From Candidatus Cloacimonadota bacterium (GTDB lineage: Bacteria; Cloacimonadota; Cloacimonadia; Cloacimonadales; TCS61): a stretch of DNA of 33,422 nt. Below, in pieces: positions 1-8,305 of this stretch (position 1 is the first letter of the stretch; every line of letters begins with the position of its first letter). The stretch lies in the NCBI GenBank assembly GCA_021108315.1, contig JAIORE010000104.1, forward strand, positions 1 through 33,422, given 5' to 3'. Made by a program: the position numbers and the translations under genes. Below the pieces are notes generated by a model. The model saw only the letters and a program-made list of their open reading frames with translations, searched no databases and was not told where the DNA came from.

Positions 1-353
1 TTGTAAGAAAAACTATAAAGAATGATTAATAGTGAGAGTGCAGTTGAACAGTCTCATTATTAGTAATAAATTTGTTCCATTAAAATATTTTACTAATTTA
101 TCAATGGTTATAATTTCCACCCAATAGGTTACTTTTTTCGCTTGTTAGTAATCGTGTTAACGTATTATTATAAGCAAACATAGGCTGCTCTACTGAATTA
201 ATAATCGCACAATATAGGTAAAAGCTTTCATACTATAAAAGATAATCATATATTCTAATTTTGCATTTTTTTTGCACCCCCCCTTAATATATCTATTTTT
301 TAGATACTTACATTATACCAAAATTTGAAAAACCAAGAGTAAAATACTATCCG
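1..353. other. intergenic region, no gene recognised
   Basis: No open frame with a ribosome binding site and no RNA fold that I recognise. The stretch is very AT-rich. The one oddity is a run of seven C at 277-283, just after two closely spaced TTTGCA words. The rubredoxin terminator follows at its right edge. Confidence 0.5.
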
Positions 354-355
354 AT

Positions 356-390
356 AAAAAAAGAGTCGCAGATAAATTCTACGACTCTTT
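356..390 (-). terminator. intrinsic terminator of the oxidative-stress operon
   Basis: Perfect 9-bp inverted repeat, AAAGAGTCG at 360-368 against CGACTCTTT at 382-390, with a 13-nt loop. Read on the minus strand the hairpin runs straight into seven T (356-362). It lies about 30 nt beyond the rubredoxin stop codon, so it closes the operon that starts at 3987. Confidence 0.85.
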
Positions 391-420
391 AAATTAACGA
401 AACTAAATCAAGTTAAGTTA

Positions 421-561
421 TTAATCAATTGGGCTAAAAAGGTCTTTTCCTACTCCACATTCCGGGCATACCCAATCTTCGGCAAGATCTTCAAACGCTA
501 CATTATTATTTTCTGCCGGATCATAAATGTATCCACAAGCATCACATACGTATTTTTGCAT
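421..561 (-). CDS. rubredoxin
   Basis: Rubredoxin of 46 residues, a soluble one-iron electron carrier. The start reads [15 protein letters not shown]. The Fe(Cys)4 site is Cys6/Cys9 (CDAC) and Cys32/Cys35 (CPEC), each in the usual Cys-x-x-Cys-Gly knuckle. It is slightly shorter than the common 52-54 residues. The start is fixed by a strong AGGAGG box just upstream. It is the last gene of the oxygen-defence operon, 14 nt after the reverse rubrerythrin, and is the natural electron donor for the desulfoferrodoxin, rubrerythrins and flavodiiron protein encoded before it. That role is inferred from family knowledge and position. Confidence 0.95.
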   Translation of the reverse strand: MQKYVCDACGYIYDPAENNNVAFEDLAEDWVCPECGVGKDLFSPID

Positions 562-575
562 TTTTCCTCCTAATT

Positions 576-1118
576 TTAGAAATATCTTTTTAATAAACCT
601 TCAAAAGCTTTTCCATGACGTGCTTCATCTTTGCACATTTCGTGAACTGTATCGTGAATTGCATCGTAACCAAGTTGTTTTGCTCTCGTTGCCAAGTCTT
701 TTTTACCTTGAGTTGCACCATATTCGGCATCAACACGTAATTCAAGATTTTTCTTGGTGCTTGTAGTAACTACTTCACCAAGAAGCTCAGCAAATTTTGA
801 AGCGTGTTCAGCTTCTTCCCAAGCTATTCTTTTGTATGCTTCGGCAACTTCTGGAAAGCCTTCACGATCTGCCTGCCGGCTCATTGCGAGATACATTCCC
901 ACTTCTGTGCATTCTCCGGCAAAGTTTGCTTTCAAGCCTTCTACAACTTCAGCATCAAGTCCTTTGGCAATACCAATTTTGTGCTCATCAGCCCAAACAC
1001 GTTCTGCTGTTCCTTGTAATTCAAATTTTTCTTTTGCTGCTCCACATTGTGGGCATTTTTCCGGTGGATTTTCACCTTCGTGAACATAACCGCATACAGT
1101 ACATATCCATTTTTTCAT
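576..1118 (-). CDS. reverse-type rubrerythrin (rubredoxin domain at N-terminus)
   Basis: Non-haem di-iron peroxidase, 180 residues. A rubredoxin-like knuckle comes first (Cys6/Cys9 in CTVCGY, Cys22/Cys25 in CPQCG). It is followed by a ferritin-like four-helix domain with the di-iron ligand motifs [17 protein letters not shown] and [10 protein letters not shown]. This order is opposite to classical rubrerythrin and matches the reverse rubrerythrins of clostridia, which reduce H2O2 and O2 with electrons from rubredoxin. An ATG four codons upstream (1130) overlaps the GGAGGA ribosome binding site itself, so the ATG at 1118 is chosen. It sits between the classical rubrerythrin and rubredoxin in one operon; having both rubrerythrin types suggests distinct roles or conditions. 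Confidence 0.93.
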   Translation of the reverse strand: MKKWICTVCGYVHEGENPPEKCPQCGAAKEKFELQGTAERVWADEHKIGIAKGLDAEVVEGLKANFAGECTEVGMYLAMSRQADREGFPEVAEAYKRIAWEEAEHASKFAELLGEVVTTSTKKNLELRVDAEYGATQGKKDLATRAKQLGYDAIHDTVHEMCKDEARHGKAFEGLLKRYF

Positions 1119-1162
1119 TTTTTCCTCCATTTTTGTAGTTAAGTAATACCCTTAACCTTGTT

Positions 1163-1747
1163 TTAATAATTTTCAATAAACATTTCAAAATATTTTTGGG
1201 GATGATCGCAAACCGGACACACACCAGGTGCTTCGATTGATTCTACAATATGCCCACAATTTCGACATTTCCAAAAAACTTTGTTATCTTTTTTGAATGC
1301 TTTGTGATTTTTCACATTATCGAGAAGTTTTCTGAATCTTTCTTCATGTTTTTTCTCTACTAAAGCTATTAATTTGAAAGTAGTTGCAGCTTCCGTAAAT
1401 CCTTCTTCCTCAGCAATTTTTGCAAAAGTCGGATATAAATCTGTCCACTCTTCATTTTCACCATTGGCAGCATATTCCAAATTTTTCATTGTATCAGATA
1501 AGGCAACCGGATATCCGGCGTTTATCTCAATAACTTCTTCGTTCATTCCGTTTTTAAGCAATTGTTTGTAAAACAACTTTGCATGTTCTTTTTCATTTTC
1601 TGCTGTCTCCAGAAAAATCTCTCCAATTTGCAAAAAGCCTTCTTTTACAGCAGCTTTTGCTGCATAAGTATAACGCATTCTTGCTTGAGATTCACCGGCA
1701 AAAGCCTTCATCAGATTCTCAGCAGTTTTTGATCCTTTAAATTCCAT
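1163..1747 (-). CDS. rubrerythrin (classical)
   Basis: Di-iron peroxidase of 194 residues, the usual length. The N-terminal ferritin-like domain shows [11 protein letters not shown] (Glu19), [11 protein letters not shown] (Glu52, His55) and [12 protein letters not shown]. The C-terminal rubredoxin-like domain has Cys161/Cys164 (CRNC) and Cys177/Cys180 (CPVC). It reduces hydrogen peroxide to water with electrons from rubredoxin. The start is placed at the ATG with AAGGAG 8 nt upstream; the open frame extends 17 codons further but has no ribosome binding site there. It follows the 45-residue ORF and precedes the reverse rubrerythrin, all on the minus strand with gaps under 50 nt. Confidence 0.95.
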   Translation of the reverse strand: MEFKGSKTAENLMKAFAGESQARMRYTYAAKAAVKEGFLQIGEIFLETAENEKEHAKLFYKQLLKNGMNEEVIEINAGYPVALSDTMKNLEYAANGENEEWTDLYPTFAKIAEEEGFTEAATTFKLIALVEKKHEERFRKLLDNVKNHKAFKKDNKVFWKCRNCGHIVESIEAPGVCPVCDHPQKYFEMFIENY

Positions 1748-1760
1748 AAGAAACTCCTTT

Positions 1761-1898
1761 TTAGTTTGGTTCCCAATAGCAACGTTTTGGAGAAGCAATC
1801 AATTTTTCTTTTATGAGGGTCTTCATGCTTTTTCTACATCTTTTTTTCAAGCTGGTTAATTCTACAATCTCACCTGTTTTCAGAGGTTTGTCAGCCAT
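1761..1898 (-). CDS. small basic ORF in rubrerythrin operon, function unknown
   Basis: A 45-codon open frame between desulfoferrodoxin and rubrerythrin. It starts [17 protein letters not shown] and has a basic, cysteine-containing second half (KKRCRKSMK ... KRCYWEPN). The ATG at 1898 has AGAGG about 8 nt upstream; another ATG two codons earlier (1904) is too close to that box. The frame ends 13 nt before the rubrerythrin start, so spacing fits a translated operon member. I do not recognise a family. The [10 protein letters not shown] opening resembles short proteins I loosely associate with rubrerythrin operons, but I cannot confirm this. It may also be a decayed gene: one of the other frames is partly open over the second half. 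Confidence 0.5.
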   Translation of the reverse strand: MADKPLKTGEIVELTSLKKRCRKSMKTLIKEKLIASPKRCYWEPN

Positions 1899-1912
1899 CT
1901 TCATAACCTCTA

Positions 1913-2293
1913 TTAGCTTTTCCAAAGTCCGTGAAGATTACACCATTCACGAGCTTTGATGATTTCAGATTTTTTAACTGGAAATTTCGCTTGAGGTTCA
2001 TCTCCGGCGTTTAGCTCTTTGCGATAGACACCATTTGCAGTAAGAATTTCAATAAATTTGATATAATGCTTTTCTAACATTGGATGAGCAGTATTTTGTC
2101 CGACTTTTACTAAAACTCCATCTTCAACTTCTTCTATAAAAGGGACATGTTTTTCAACTGATGAATCTTCATTTTTTTCTTCAAGTTTTATCATTGGTTC
2201 TTTGCAGCAAACGAGTGCAGGTGCACCTTCGTTTAATATTTCAATTACATTTCCACATTTTTCACAATAATAGATATCTCTTAATTGAGTCAT
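1913..2293 (-). CDS. dfx: desulfoferrodoxin (superoxide reductase)
   Basis: Two-domain superoxide reductase of 126 residues, a cytoplasmic enzyme that reduces superoxide to H2O2 without making oxygen. The N-terminal desulforedoxin domain carries the Fe(Cys)4 centre I (Cys10, Cys13, Cys29, Cys30). The C-terminal domain carries the catalytic Fe(His)4Cys centre II: His49 in EKHVPFIE, His70 in AHPM, His76, Cys118 and His121 in CNLHGLW, with the conserved Glu47-Lys48 pair. An AGAGGAG box precedes the ATG. The H2O2 it makes would be handled by the rubrerythrins encoded immediately downstream. It lies 16 nt after ferritin in the same operon. Confidence 0.97.
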   Translation of the reverse strand: MTQLRDIYYCEKCGNVIEILNEGAPALVCCKEPMIKLEEKNEDSSVEKHVPFIEEVEDGVLVKVGQNTAHPMLEKHYIKFIEILTANGVYRKELNAGDEPQAKFPVKKSEIIKAREWCNLHGLWKS

Positions 2294-2309
2294 AATTTAC
2301 TCCTCTTCG

Positions 2310-2816
2310 TTATTTAACCGGTGGATTAAAAGTTCTTTGAGCAAGTTCTCTATCAAGCATCAACATTCCGTGTCCTTTTCCATCAATCATCTTTAGTTGA
2401 TTCACTATTTGATCCATCGAAGCTTCTTCCTCAACTTGTTCATCAACATACCAGAATAAAAAACTTTTGGCTGCATGATCATTTTCCGATAGAGCAATAT
2501 CCATAAGTTCATTGATAGATTTTGTCACAAACTCTTCGTGCTTCAAAGCCATTTCAAATAATTCCATTGCAGAATTAAAATCAACTTGCGGTGCTTTGAT
2601 ATCTGTTAGAACAATTCTTCCACCACGCTCATTTACAAAATCATAGAATTTCATAGCGTGAAATCGCTCTTCCTGAACTTGCACTTTCATAAAATTTGCC
2701 ATTCCTGAAAGCCCGAGAGAATCCAGATATGCTGCCATAGACAGATAAAGATATTCCGAATATATTTCTTTATTTATCATTGCATTTATTGCATCTTGCA
2801 TTTTTTGAGAGATCAT
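2310..2816 (-). CDS. ftn: non-haem bacterial ferritin
   Basis: Ferritin of 168 residues, the typical length, expected to form a 24-mer iron store in the cytoplasm. Ferroxidase ligands are visible as Glu17 (NKEIYSEYLY), Glu50 and His53 (QEERFHAMKFYDF), and a later Glu in the KHEEFVTKSINEL helix; the C-terminal helix has WYVDEQVEEE. AGGAG lies 9 nt before the ATG. It sits 10 nt downstream of the flavodiiron gene, so the two are probably co-transcribed. Iron storage beside peroxide-removing enzymes fits limitation of Fenton chemistry, with the PerR-like regulator at 4886 as a candidate controller. Confidence 0.96.
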   Translation of the reverse strand: MISQKMQDAINAMINKEIYSEYLYLSMAAYLDSLGLSGMANFMKVQVQEERFHAMKFYDFVNERGGRIVLTDIKAPQVDFNSAMELFEMALKHEEFVTKSINELMDIALSENDHAAKSFLFWYVDEQVEEEASMDQIVNQLKMIDGKGHGMLMLDRELAQRTFNPPVK

Positions 2817-2826
2817 TTGTTTACTC

Positions 2827-3987
2827 CTATATTTGTTTATTTAATTTTTCTTGTTCATCATTCAAAACCTGTTCATCTGGAATGTATTGCAATCTTATCT
2901 GCGAAAGCATTTCAAATCCACATTTCCTAAGTGATTCTTCTACGATTCCAACACTCTGTCCTCCCCAACCATACGATCCAAATGCCAATCCAATTCTCTT
3001 TTTAGGTGCTAATCCTTGTAAATAAGTCAAGAAAGCTGCAACTGTAGGAAGAATATTATTATTCAAAGTAGGAGAGCCGACGCAAATATATTTTGCACAT
3101 AAAATATCGGTCATCACATCGGAAATATGGGTATGCTGCAAGTTACAAATTTTTGTCGTAATTTCTTTTTCTTCAAAAGTTTCCTGAATCATATAAGCCA
3201 TTTTTTCTGTGGATTTCCACATTGTATCATAGATTATCAAGGCAAAATTCTTTACGGTGTTAGAAGACCACTTCCTATATTCTGCCATAATTTTAGGAAT
3301 ATGTTTCTGCCAGATAAGTCCGTGACTCGGGCAAATTATTTCCACATTAAGAGTATCAACGATATCCAGAGCTTTTTCCACCTGACGACTATAAGGAAGT
3401 ACAATATTTGCATAATACTTTTTAGCTTCCTCAATCAAAATATTAAATGGATAATCTTTATCAAATCTCTCGGAAGAAGCAATGTGCTGTCCAAAAGCAT
3501 CATTTGAAAATAGAATTTTCTCTTCAGGGCAATAGCTCACCATATTATCGGGCCAATGAACCATCGGAGTTTGAACAAAATGGATATTTCGTTGTCCGAT
3601 ATTTAGAACATCACCGGATTTTACAATTTGATAATCCCAGTCCATTTTATAATGTTTTTGAAGTCCTTCAATTCCTTTCGGAGAAGCCAATACTTTTGCA
3701 TTGGGACAGAGTTTTTTTATTTTCGGTAGAGTTCCCGAATGATCCATCTCAATATGATTTTGGATAATGTAATCAATTTTGGAAGGATCAATAACTTTTG
3801 AAATTCGTGCTATCAATTCATCAAAAAGATAGTGTTTTACATTATCAATTAGAACGACTTTTTCATCAACAATCAAGTAAGAATTATAAGTTGAGCCACG
3901 TTGTGTTAAATATCCGTGAAAATTCCTGAGATCCCAATCAATCCCTCCAACCCAATATACATCTTTTTTAATTTCAATTGCTTTCAT
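2827..3987 (-). CDS. fprA: flavodiiron protein (FprA-type A flavoprotein)
   Basis: Cytoplasmic oxygen (or nitric oxide) reductase of 386 residues. The N-terminal metallo-beta-lactamase-like half has di-iron ligands in HIEMDHSG (His78, Glu80, Asp82, His83), His144 (MVHWPDN), Asp163 (SNDAFGQH) and His222 (PSHGLIW). A flavodoxin domain starts near residue 249 (IIYDTMWKSTEKMA) and includes GSPTLNNN and FGSYGWGG, which bind FMN. No extra rubredoxin domain is fused, so the separate rubredoxin at 421-561 is a likely donor. AGGAG precedes the ATG. It is the first gene of the defence operon. Whether O2 or NO is the physiological substrate cannot be told from sequence. Confidence 0.95.
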   Translation of the reverse strand: MKAIEIKKDVYWVGGIDWDLRNFHGYLTQRGSTYNSYLIVDEKVVLIDNVKHYLFDELIARISKVIDPSKIDYIIQNHIEMDHSGTLPKIKKLCPNAKVLASPKGIEGLQKHYKMDWDYQIVKSGDVLNIGQRNIHFVQTPMVHWPDNMVSYCPEEKILFSNDAFGQHIASSERFDKDYPFNILIEEAKKYYANIVLPYSRQVEKALDIVDTLNVEIICPSHGLIWQKHIPKIMAEYRKWSSNTVKNFALIIYDTMWKSTEKMAYMIQETFEEKEITTKICNLQHTHISDVMTDILCAKYICVGSPTLNNNILPTVAAFLTYLQGLAPKKRIGLAFGSYGWGGQSVGIVEESLRKCGFEMLSQIRLQYIPDEQVLNDEQEKLNKQI

Positions 3988-4018
3988 TCAAACTCCTATT
4001 ATTATCATATATTTTTTT

Positions 4019-4091
4019 ACCATAGAGAACTCAGACAAGACACAGACTTTTTTATTTTCAGCTTTCAGTTTTCAGCTTTTTATTTTTAGCT
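4019..4091. repeat. low-complexity intergenic repeat tract
   Basis: Gap between mutM and fprA made of two simple-repeat types. One is a CATAGAGAAC...CACAGAC stretch (4021-4047) of the accacagag class that recurs at 17931, 20401 and 30062. The other is an alternation of TTTTCAGC and TTTCAG words (about 4055-4091). I see no hairpin with a T-run and no clear promoter here. On the minus strand, TGATAAT at 4001-4007, beside the fprA ribosome binding site, matches half of a Fur-type box, but the second half is not conserved. Confidence 0.5.
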
Positions 4092-4095
4092 TTTT

Positions 4096-4893
4096 TCACT
4101 TCTGGCATCTTTCACAATAAAATGAAGATCTTCCTGCCTGTTTGATCTTAATAATGGGATTGCCACACTTACATCTTTTTTTCTGATAAACATGCAAAAA
4201 GTTTTGAAATTCACCAGATTTTTGATCAACTCCACTAAAATCTATGATTGTTGTTCCATTTTTTTCTATAGCTTTCTTCAAAATGCTTTTTGTATATTTG
4301 ACAATGAGGTCAATTTCATTTTTTTTGAGTGAATTTCCTGCTCTTAATGGTGATATTTTTGCCTTGTACAAAATTTCTGCAACATAGATGTTCCCCAATC
4401 CTGCAATGATATGCTGGTTTAATAGAATAGTTTTAATCGATCCTTTTCGATTCCGCAATTTTTCAGTAAGATATTTTTTATTAAATGATTTCAAAAGCGG
4501 TTCTGGACCCAATTTTTCTAATGAATTTGGTTTATCATTTGCTTTTAGAATTTCCATAAACCCAAATGTTCTCACATCTTTGAATAATAGATAAGAATCG
4601 TCAGAAAACCTGATAAGAGCACGGATGTGTTTTTCGGTTTTATCATAATTTTTTACAATAATGAATTTGCCAGTCATTCTGAGATGAGCCAGTATTTTCC
4701 AATCGCCATCAGAAACAAATATCAAGTATTTCCCACGACGATTTACAGATATTATTTTTGAGCCAATAATGTTGATATTTTTTTGATTTATTAATGTTCG
4801 CGGATGAAGCTCTTCAATAGATGTAATTTCTTTCCCAATTATTAATTCGTTTAATGAATTAACTACTGTTTGTACTTCCGGTAATTCAGGCAT
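4096..4893 (-). CDS. mutM: formamidopyrimidine-DNA glycosylase
   Basis: Bifunctional DNA glycosylase/AP lyase of 265 residues that excises 8-oxoguanine and ring-opened purines. The N-terminus is the invariant MPELPEVQTV, in which Pro2 is the Schiff-base nucleophile and Glu3 is catalytic. The central helix-two-turn-helix has LNQHIIAGLGNIYVAEILY. The C-terminal zinc finger uses CKCG and CERC around the Arg-bearing loop IKQAGRSSFYC. The start overlaps the end of the upstream fur/perR gene by 8 nt, so the two are translationally coupled. Pairing a peroxide-type regulator with an oxidative DNA repair gene, next to the detoxification operon, gives the locus a common theme. Confidence 0.96.
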   Translation of the reverse strand: MPELPEVQTVVNSLNELIIGKEITSIEELHPRTLINQKNINIIGSKIISVNRRGKYLIFVSDGDWKILAHLRMTGKFIIVKNYDKTEKHIRALIRFSDDSYLLFKDVRTFGFMEILKANDKPNSLEKLGPEPLLKSFNKKYLTEKLRNRKGSIKTILLNQHIIAGLGNIYVAEILYKAKISPLRAGNSLKKNEIDLIVKYTKSILKKAIEKNGTTIIDFSGVDQKSGEFQNFLHVYQKKRCKCGNPIIKIKQAGRSSFYCERCQK

Positions 4894-5302
4894 TTTCTGT
4901 TTTTTGCAGACAGTTTCTGCAAATTCCTTTTAAATAGATTAATTGATTTTTTATGAAATGTCCTTCTAATTCAGTTTCCTTTAGAAAATCAAAAGGATGA
5001 GCAATATCAAAAATTTCACCACATTTCTCACACTTAAAGTGAGCGTGTTCTTGCTTTTTAAATTCGTATCTGGTCTCATTTTCAAAAATTGATAAAGCAG
5101 AGATTATCCCATTTTTCTCAAATGTTTTCAAAGTATTGTAAACTGTAGTTTTAGAAAGAGTTGGAATATCTTTTTCCAATGCCTGAAATATTTCATCAGC
5201 GGTAGAATGAGTATAAGGACGGTGAATATACTCCAATATCTTCAATCTATGAAGCGAAGGAGAAATATTGTGCATCTTTAAAATATTTTTTAACTCTTCC
5301 AT
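4886..5302 (-). CDS. perR: Fur-family regulator, PerR-like
   Basis: Metal-dependent repressor of 138 residues. The winged helix has the recognition segment TLSKTTVYNTLKTFEKNG (48-65). The structural zinc site is Cys91/Cys94 (CEKC) and Cys128/Cys131 (CRNC). Aligned by eye with Bacillus PerR, the regulatory-site ligands His32, His86, His88 and Asp99 are kept, but Glu80 stands where PerR has Asp85, so PerR rather than Fur is likely but not certain. The ATG at 5302 is chosen; the longer frame needs a TTG start. The ribosome binding site is weak. It overlaps mutM by 8 nt. An imperfect palindrome at 5332-5347 could be its own operator. Confidence 0.85.
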   Translation of the reverse strand: MEELKNILKMHNISPSLHRLKILEYIHRPYTHSTADEIFQALEKDIPTLSKTTVYNTLKTFEKNGIISALSIFENETRYEFKKQEHAHFKCEKCGEIFDIAHPFDFLKETELEGHFIKNQLIYLKGICRNCLQKTENA

Positions 5303-5331
5303 TATATTAACTTTTTTACATGTTTGCAATC

Positions 5332-5347
5332 ATTACAAATTTATAAT
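5332..5347 (-). promoter_or_regulatory. candidate Fur/PerR-type operator
   Basis: Sixteen-bp imperfect palindrome, ATTACAAATTTATAAT on the plus strand, broken only by one mismatched pair. It lies about 30 nt upstream of the regulator's start codon. Its AT-rich composition and ATTA..TAAT ends resemble PerR boxes, but spacing and core do not match the TTATAATnATTATAA consensus exactly. In DNA this AT-rich, chance is a real alternative. Confidence 0.3.
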
Positions 5348-5374
5348 AAATATTTTTATGTTAATATAACTCTT

Positions 5375-8266
5375 TTATTTGAATATCAAAATCTTTTTTA
5401 TTTCTTCTTGCGAACCACTTTTTAGACGATAAAAATAGATTCCGGAAGAGACGGGATTTTCTCTTTCATCTTTTCCATCCCAGATAATTTGTAGATTTGG
5501 AGATTTATTGATTTGAAGATTTGGAAAAGTTTTCACTTTTTGCCCCTTCAGATTGTATATTTCAATTTTTGTGTCATTAATGTTTTTTGTGGATAAAGAA
5601 AAAGAAATTGTTAATTCTGAACCTCTTGAATTTCCAGAAGTATAAAACGGATTTGGGTATGCTGAGCAATCAAATTTTGAAGAAACGATTTGCTCATTTT
5701 GATGGGTGATTTCATCAAATTCTACCAAAATATCATGCAAAAATTCACTAACTTCATTTTCAAAACAATAATATAGTGGAAATCCCAGTAAAATAACATC
5801 ACCATTTCTAATAGCAACTTGTTCTCCTTCATGGTCACTACCACTTTCTGCGTGGAAATTGTAAATAGGGTTTTCATGTTCTTCAAAAGTGCAAATATAA
5901 GGTAAAGTTCCATTAAAGGCTGGAGAAACTTTATCAGGATCAATATTCAAATCATTATAATTATCTGAAATTGCTCCAGTAAAACTCCATTCTGTTACAA
6001 TATTTTGTTCATTTAGGTTCAAATAAAACTCAGCAAAATCAGCAGGAATTTCTGCTGCTGTTTTCCAGCCACTAATTAATAAATTTCCCCCGGCAAGAAT
6101 ATAAGAGCCCAATATACTTAAATTGTCAGTAATATAATGCTGAGAGACATCATCATCGTGCCAAATAATTGTAGAATAATTGCGTACATCTTCTAATGTT
6201 AATTCACCCATTTCATAATAATCGTATTGAGTCATTGCAATTTCAATTGTATTTTGATAAAATTCATCAACCATCACATCTGTAGGATTTCCGGGAACAC
6301 CATTTCCATCTTTCGTTTCATCTATTACCAAAATTCCTTGATCAAAAGGAAAATCTATCGGAGTTGCTTCCATCATCGGCGATAGGATTGTCTCAAAATT
6401 TCCATAAATTACTGCTGATATCTTGTAATAATAAGTAATTCCGTTGGTAACATCTTCATCAAGATAATAATTTTCAGCAATTACACTTTCATTTATTTTT
6501 TGAAATTCTCCATCTAATTCATCAGTTCGGAAAATATTATAACCATCTATTGAAACCTCTTCCCAGAATTCGTTCCAAGCTAAAGAATTACTGTTGTTTC
6601 CGGCAAAAATTTGTGAAATTTCCAGAGTTTTTTCAATGTATCCTCGATTCATAATCCAGTTATCTCGGTCAAATTCCACATTTACAATATTAGAATCTGA
6701 TATGGATAAAATCGTTTCTGTGACTTCATTGGGAGTTGCGTAAACCTGCAATGAATCATAAGAACTTTCATAATTCACATAGATTGGTAAAGTAATGTGA
6801 AAATCTGTTCCAGAAGTTGAGTTTGTTTTGGCAAAAGTTAGAATTTCCGGTTCATTCTCATTTTTGATAAAATAGGTGTATTCAATTGTAGGAATACCGG
6901 GGTCAAAAATCCATTGTTGAAAAAACTGATCAAGCTCTAAGGAACTTACTTCTTCACAAACATTCTTAAAATCTTCAGTAATAACATTTCCATTATAGAA
7001 AGTAGTAAAATAAGTTTGCAAAATCTCAAAAAATTGTTCTGTTCCCACCATAAGACGAATCATGTGAAGAATACTTGCTGCTTTTTCGTAAGTAACCGGT
7101 GTAAAAATGGAATTATAAGCCGGATCATAGATCGTGTAGTTTGCTCCTCCGCTCCAGCTGAGATAATAACTTTGAATATCGTTTTGAACATAATTCAACA
7201 TCGCTTCATATCCATAAGTTCCTTCAATAAAAACAGCTTCGGAATAAACAGCGAAACCTTCGGAAAGCCAAACATCTTTCCAAGTGAGTGGAGTGAGACA
7301 ATTCCCAAACCACTGGTGAGCAAGTTCGTGAGCAATTATTGTATCATAAGTATGATTTCCAGTTATGATGAAGTTATCCAGAGTCGTCATTGTTTGATGC
7401 TCCATAGCACCATATGTAGAGAAATTTGTTACTGTATTTCCATATTTTTCAAATGGATAATCTCCATACTTTTCTGAATAAATTGCCAGCATTTCAGGTA
7501 AACCGCTAAAATCTTCTTCAGCATTACTTTGCATAGCTGGTGGGACAAAGTTCTGGATTGGAATTCCATTATATTCATCATTCAGTTCTACAAAATTTTT
7601 GGCAGTTACTGATACAAGATAAGTCGCCATCGGATTTTCACCTAGCCAATGATGTGTTTTTGTCCCATCAAAATTATCATGAATATTTGCCCGAATTCCA
7701 TTACAACCAACCAACCAATCATCTCTTATTGTGATGTGTAAATCTACTTCGGCTTTATCCCAAGGATGATCGTAGCATGGCCACCAATAGCGCGACGCAT
7801 TGGGATCGGAAATTGTAAAAACTCCTCCTGTAGAGAAAAACATTCCAAGTGCATAAGGATTGGTACATAAAATCGGATTACCGGAATAGACAACAGTTGT
7901 CTCAAATTGTTCTCCACTTGATATCAATCCCAGATCAATTGTGATGATTCCATTTTGATGAATATAATCAGTAATATTACCATTTAATAAAGCGCTATCT
8001 ACATCTAATCCGACCAATTCAAATTCGATTTCTGTTAAATCTTCTTCTGCAATAATCTGAGTTACTACTGTTCCTGAAATATATTGATTTTGATCATCAA
8101 TATTTATACTCAAATCGTATTTTAATACATCAAAACCGTGTAAAGAATCTGCTCTAATTTTTTCAATATAGCCATTTTGTATGATTTTATTGTTCCTATG
8201 GTATTTTGGATGGGCAAATGCATTTAGAGTGATGAGAATTGAGAAAAGAATAATTATTTTTTTCAT
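5375..8266 (-). CDS. secreted M1-family zinc aminopeptidase with C-terminal sorting domain
   Basis: Exported metallopeptidase of 963 residues. A signal peptide (MKKIIILFSILITLNAFA) is followed by the M1 catalytic region: substrate motif GAMEH (286-290), zinc motif HELAHQW (His313, Glu314, His317) and third ligand Glu336 in WLSEGFAVY. A fibronectin-like segment follows near residues 555-650 (LAWNEFWEEVSIDGYNIFR). Then comes a region like those that rebuild cleaved peptides or bind glycans, of unknown role (ILVIDETKDGNG, IIWHDDD). The last ~85 residues are a FlgD-like/Por sorting domain (YPNPFYTSG ... SSGIYFYRL). It probably degrades protein outside the cell. AGGAG precedes the ATG. One loop of the sorting domain is encoded by a short DNA repeat (5493-5524). 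Confidence 0.92.
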   Translation of the reverse strand: MKKIIILFSILITLNAFAHPKYHRNNKIIQNGYIEKIRADSLHGFDVLKYDLSINIDDQNQYISGTVVTQIIAEEDLTEIEFELVGLDVDSALLNGNITDYIHQNGIITIDLGLISSGEQFETTVVYSGNPILCTNPYALGMFFSTGGVFTISDPNASRYWWPCYDHPWDKAEVDLHITIRDDWLVGCNGIRANIHDNFDGTKTHHWLGENPMATYLVSVTAKNFVELNDEYNGIPIQNFVPPAMQSNAEEDFSGLPEMLAIYSEKYGDYPFEKYGNTVTNFSTYGAMEHQTMTTLDNFIITGNHTYDTIIAHELAHQWFGNCLTPLTWKDVWLSEGFAVYSEAVFIEGTYGYEAMLNYVQNDIQSYYLSWSGGANYTIYDPAYNSIFTPVTYEKAASILHMIRLMVGTEQFFEILQTYFTTFYNGNVITEDFKNVCEEVSSLELDQFFQQWIFDPGIPTIEYTYFIKNENEPEILTFAKTNSTSGTDFHITLPIYVNYESSYDSLQVYATPNEVTETILSISDSNIVNVEFDRDNWIMNRGYIEKTLEISQIFAGNNSNSLAWNEFWEEVSIDGYNIFRTDELDGEFQKINESVIAENYYLDEDVTNGITYYYKISAVIYGNFETILSPMMEATPIDFPFDQGILVIDETKDGNGVPGNPTDVMVDEFYQNTIEIAMTQYDYYEMGELTLEDVRNYSTIIWHDDDVSQHYITDNLSILGSYILAGGNLLISGWKTAAEIPADFAEFYLNLNEQNIVTEWSFTGAISDNYNDLNIDPDKVSPAFNGTLPYICTFEEHENPIYNFHAESGSDHEGEQVAIRNGDVILLGFPLYYCFENEVSEFLHDILVEFDEITHQNEQIVSSKFDCSAYPNPFYTSGNSRGSELTISFSLSTKNINDTKIEIYNLKGQKVKTFPNLQINKSPNLQIIWDGKDERENPVSSGIYFYRLKSGSQEEIKKILIFK

Positions 8267-8305
8267 TTGAAAACTCCTGAAATTTAATTTTATAAGAGAA
8301 AATCA

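Noticed and set aside
286..290. Protein residues 286-290 of the M1 peptidase (GAMEH rather than GAMEN) as an active-site defect
   Set aside because: His at this place is, as far as I recall, common in bacterial M1 peptidases, and all zinc ligands are intact. Coordinates here are residue numbers.
1799..1912. Frameshifted remnant of a zinc-ribbon protein in the 45-codon ORF region
   Set aside because: One alternative frame is partly open over the second half but contains an in-frame stop, and I cannot show homology to any family.
7016..7477. Long open frame antisense to the M1 peptidase gene
   Set aside because: It lies wholly inside a well-supported gene, has no ribosome binding site and encodes a low-complexity protein with no recognisable motif.
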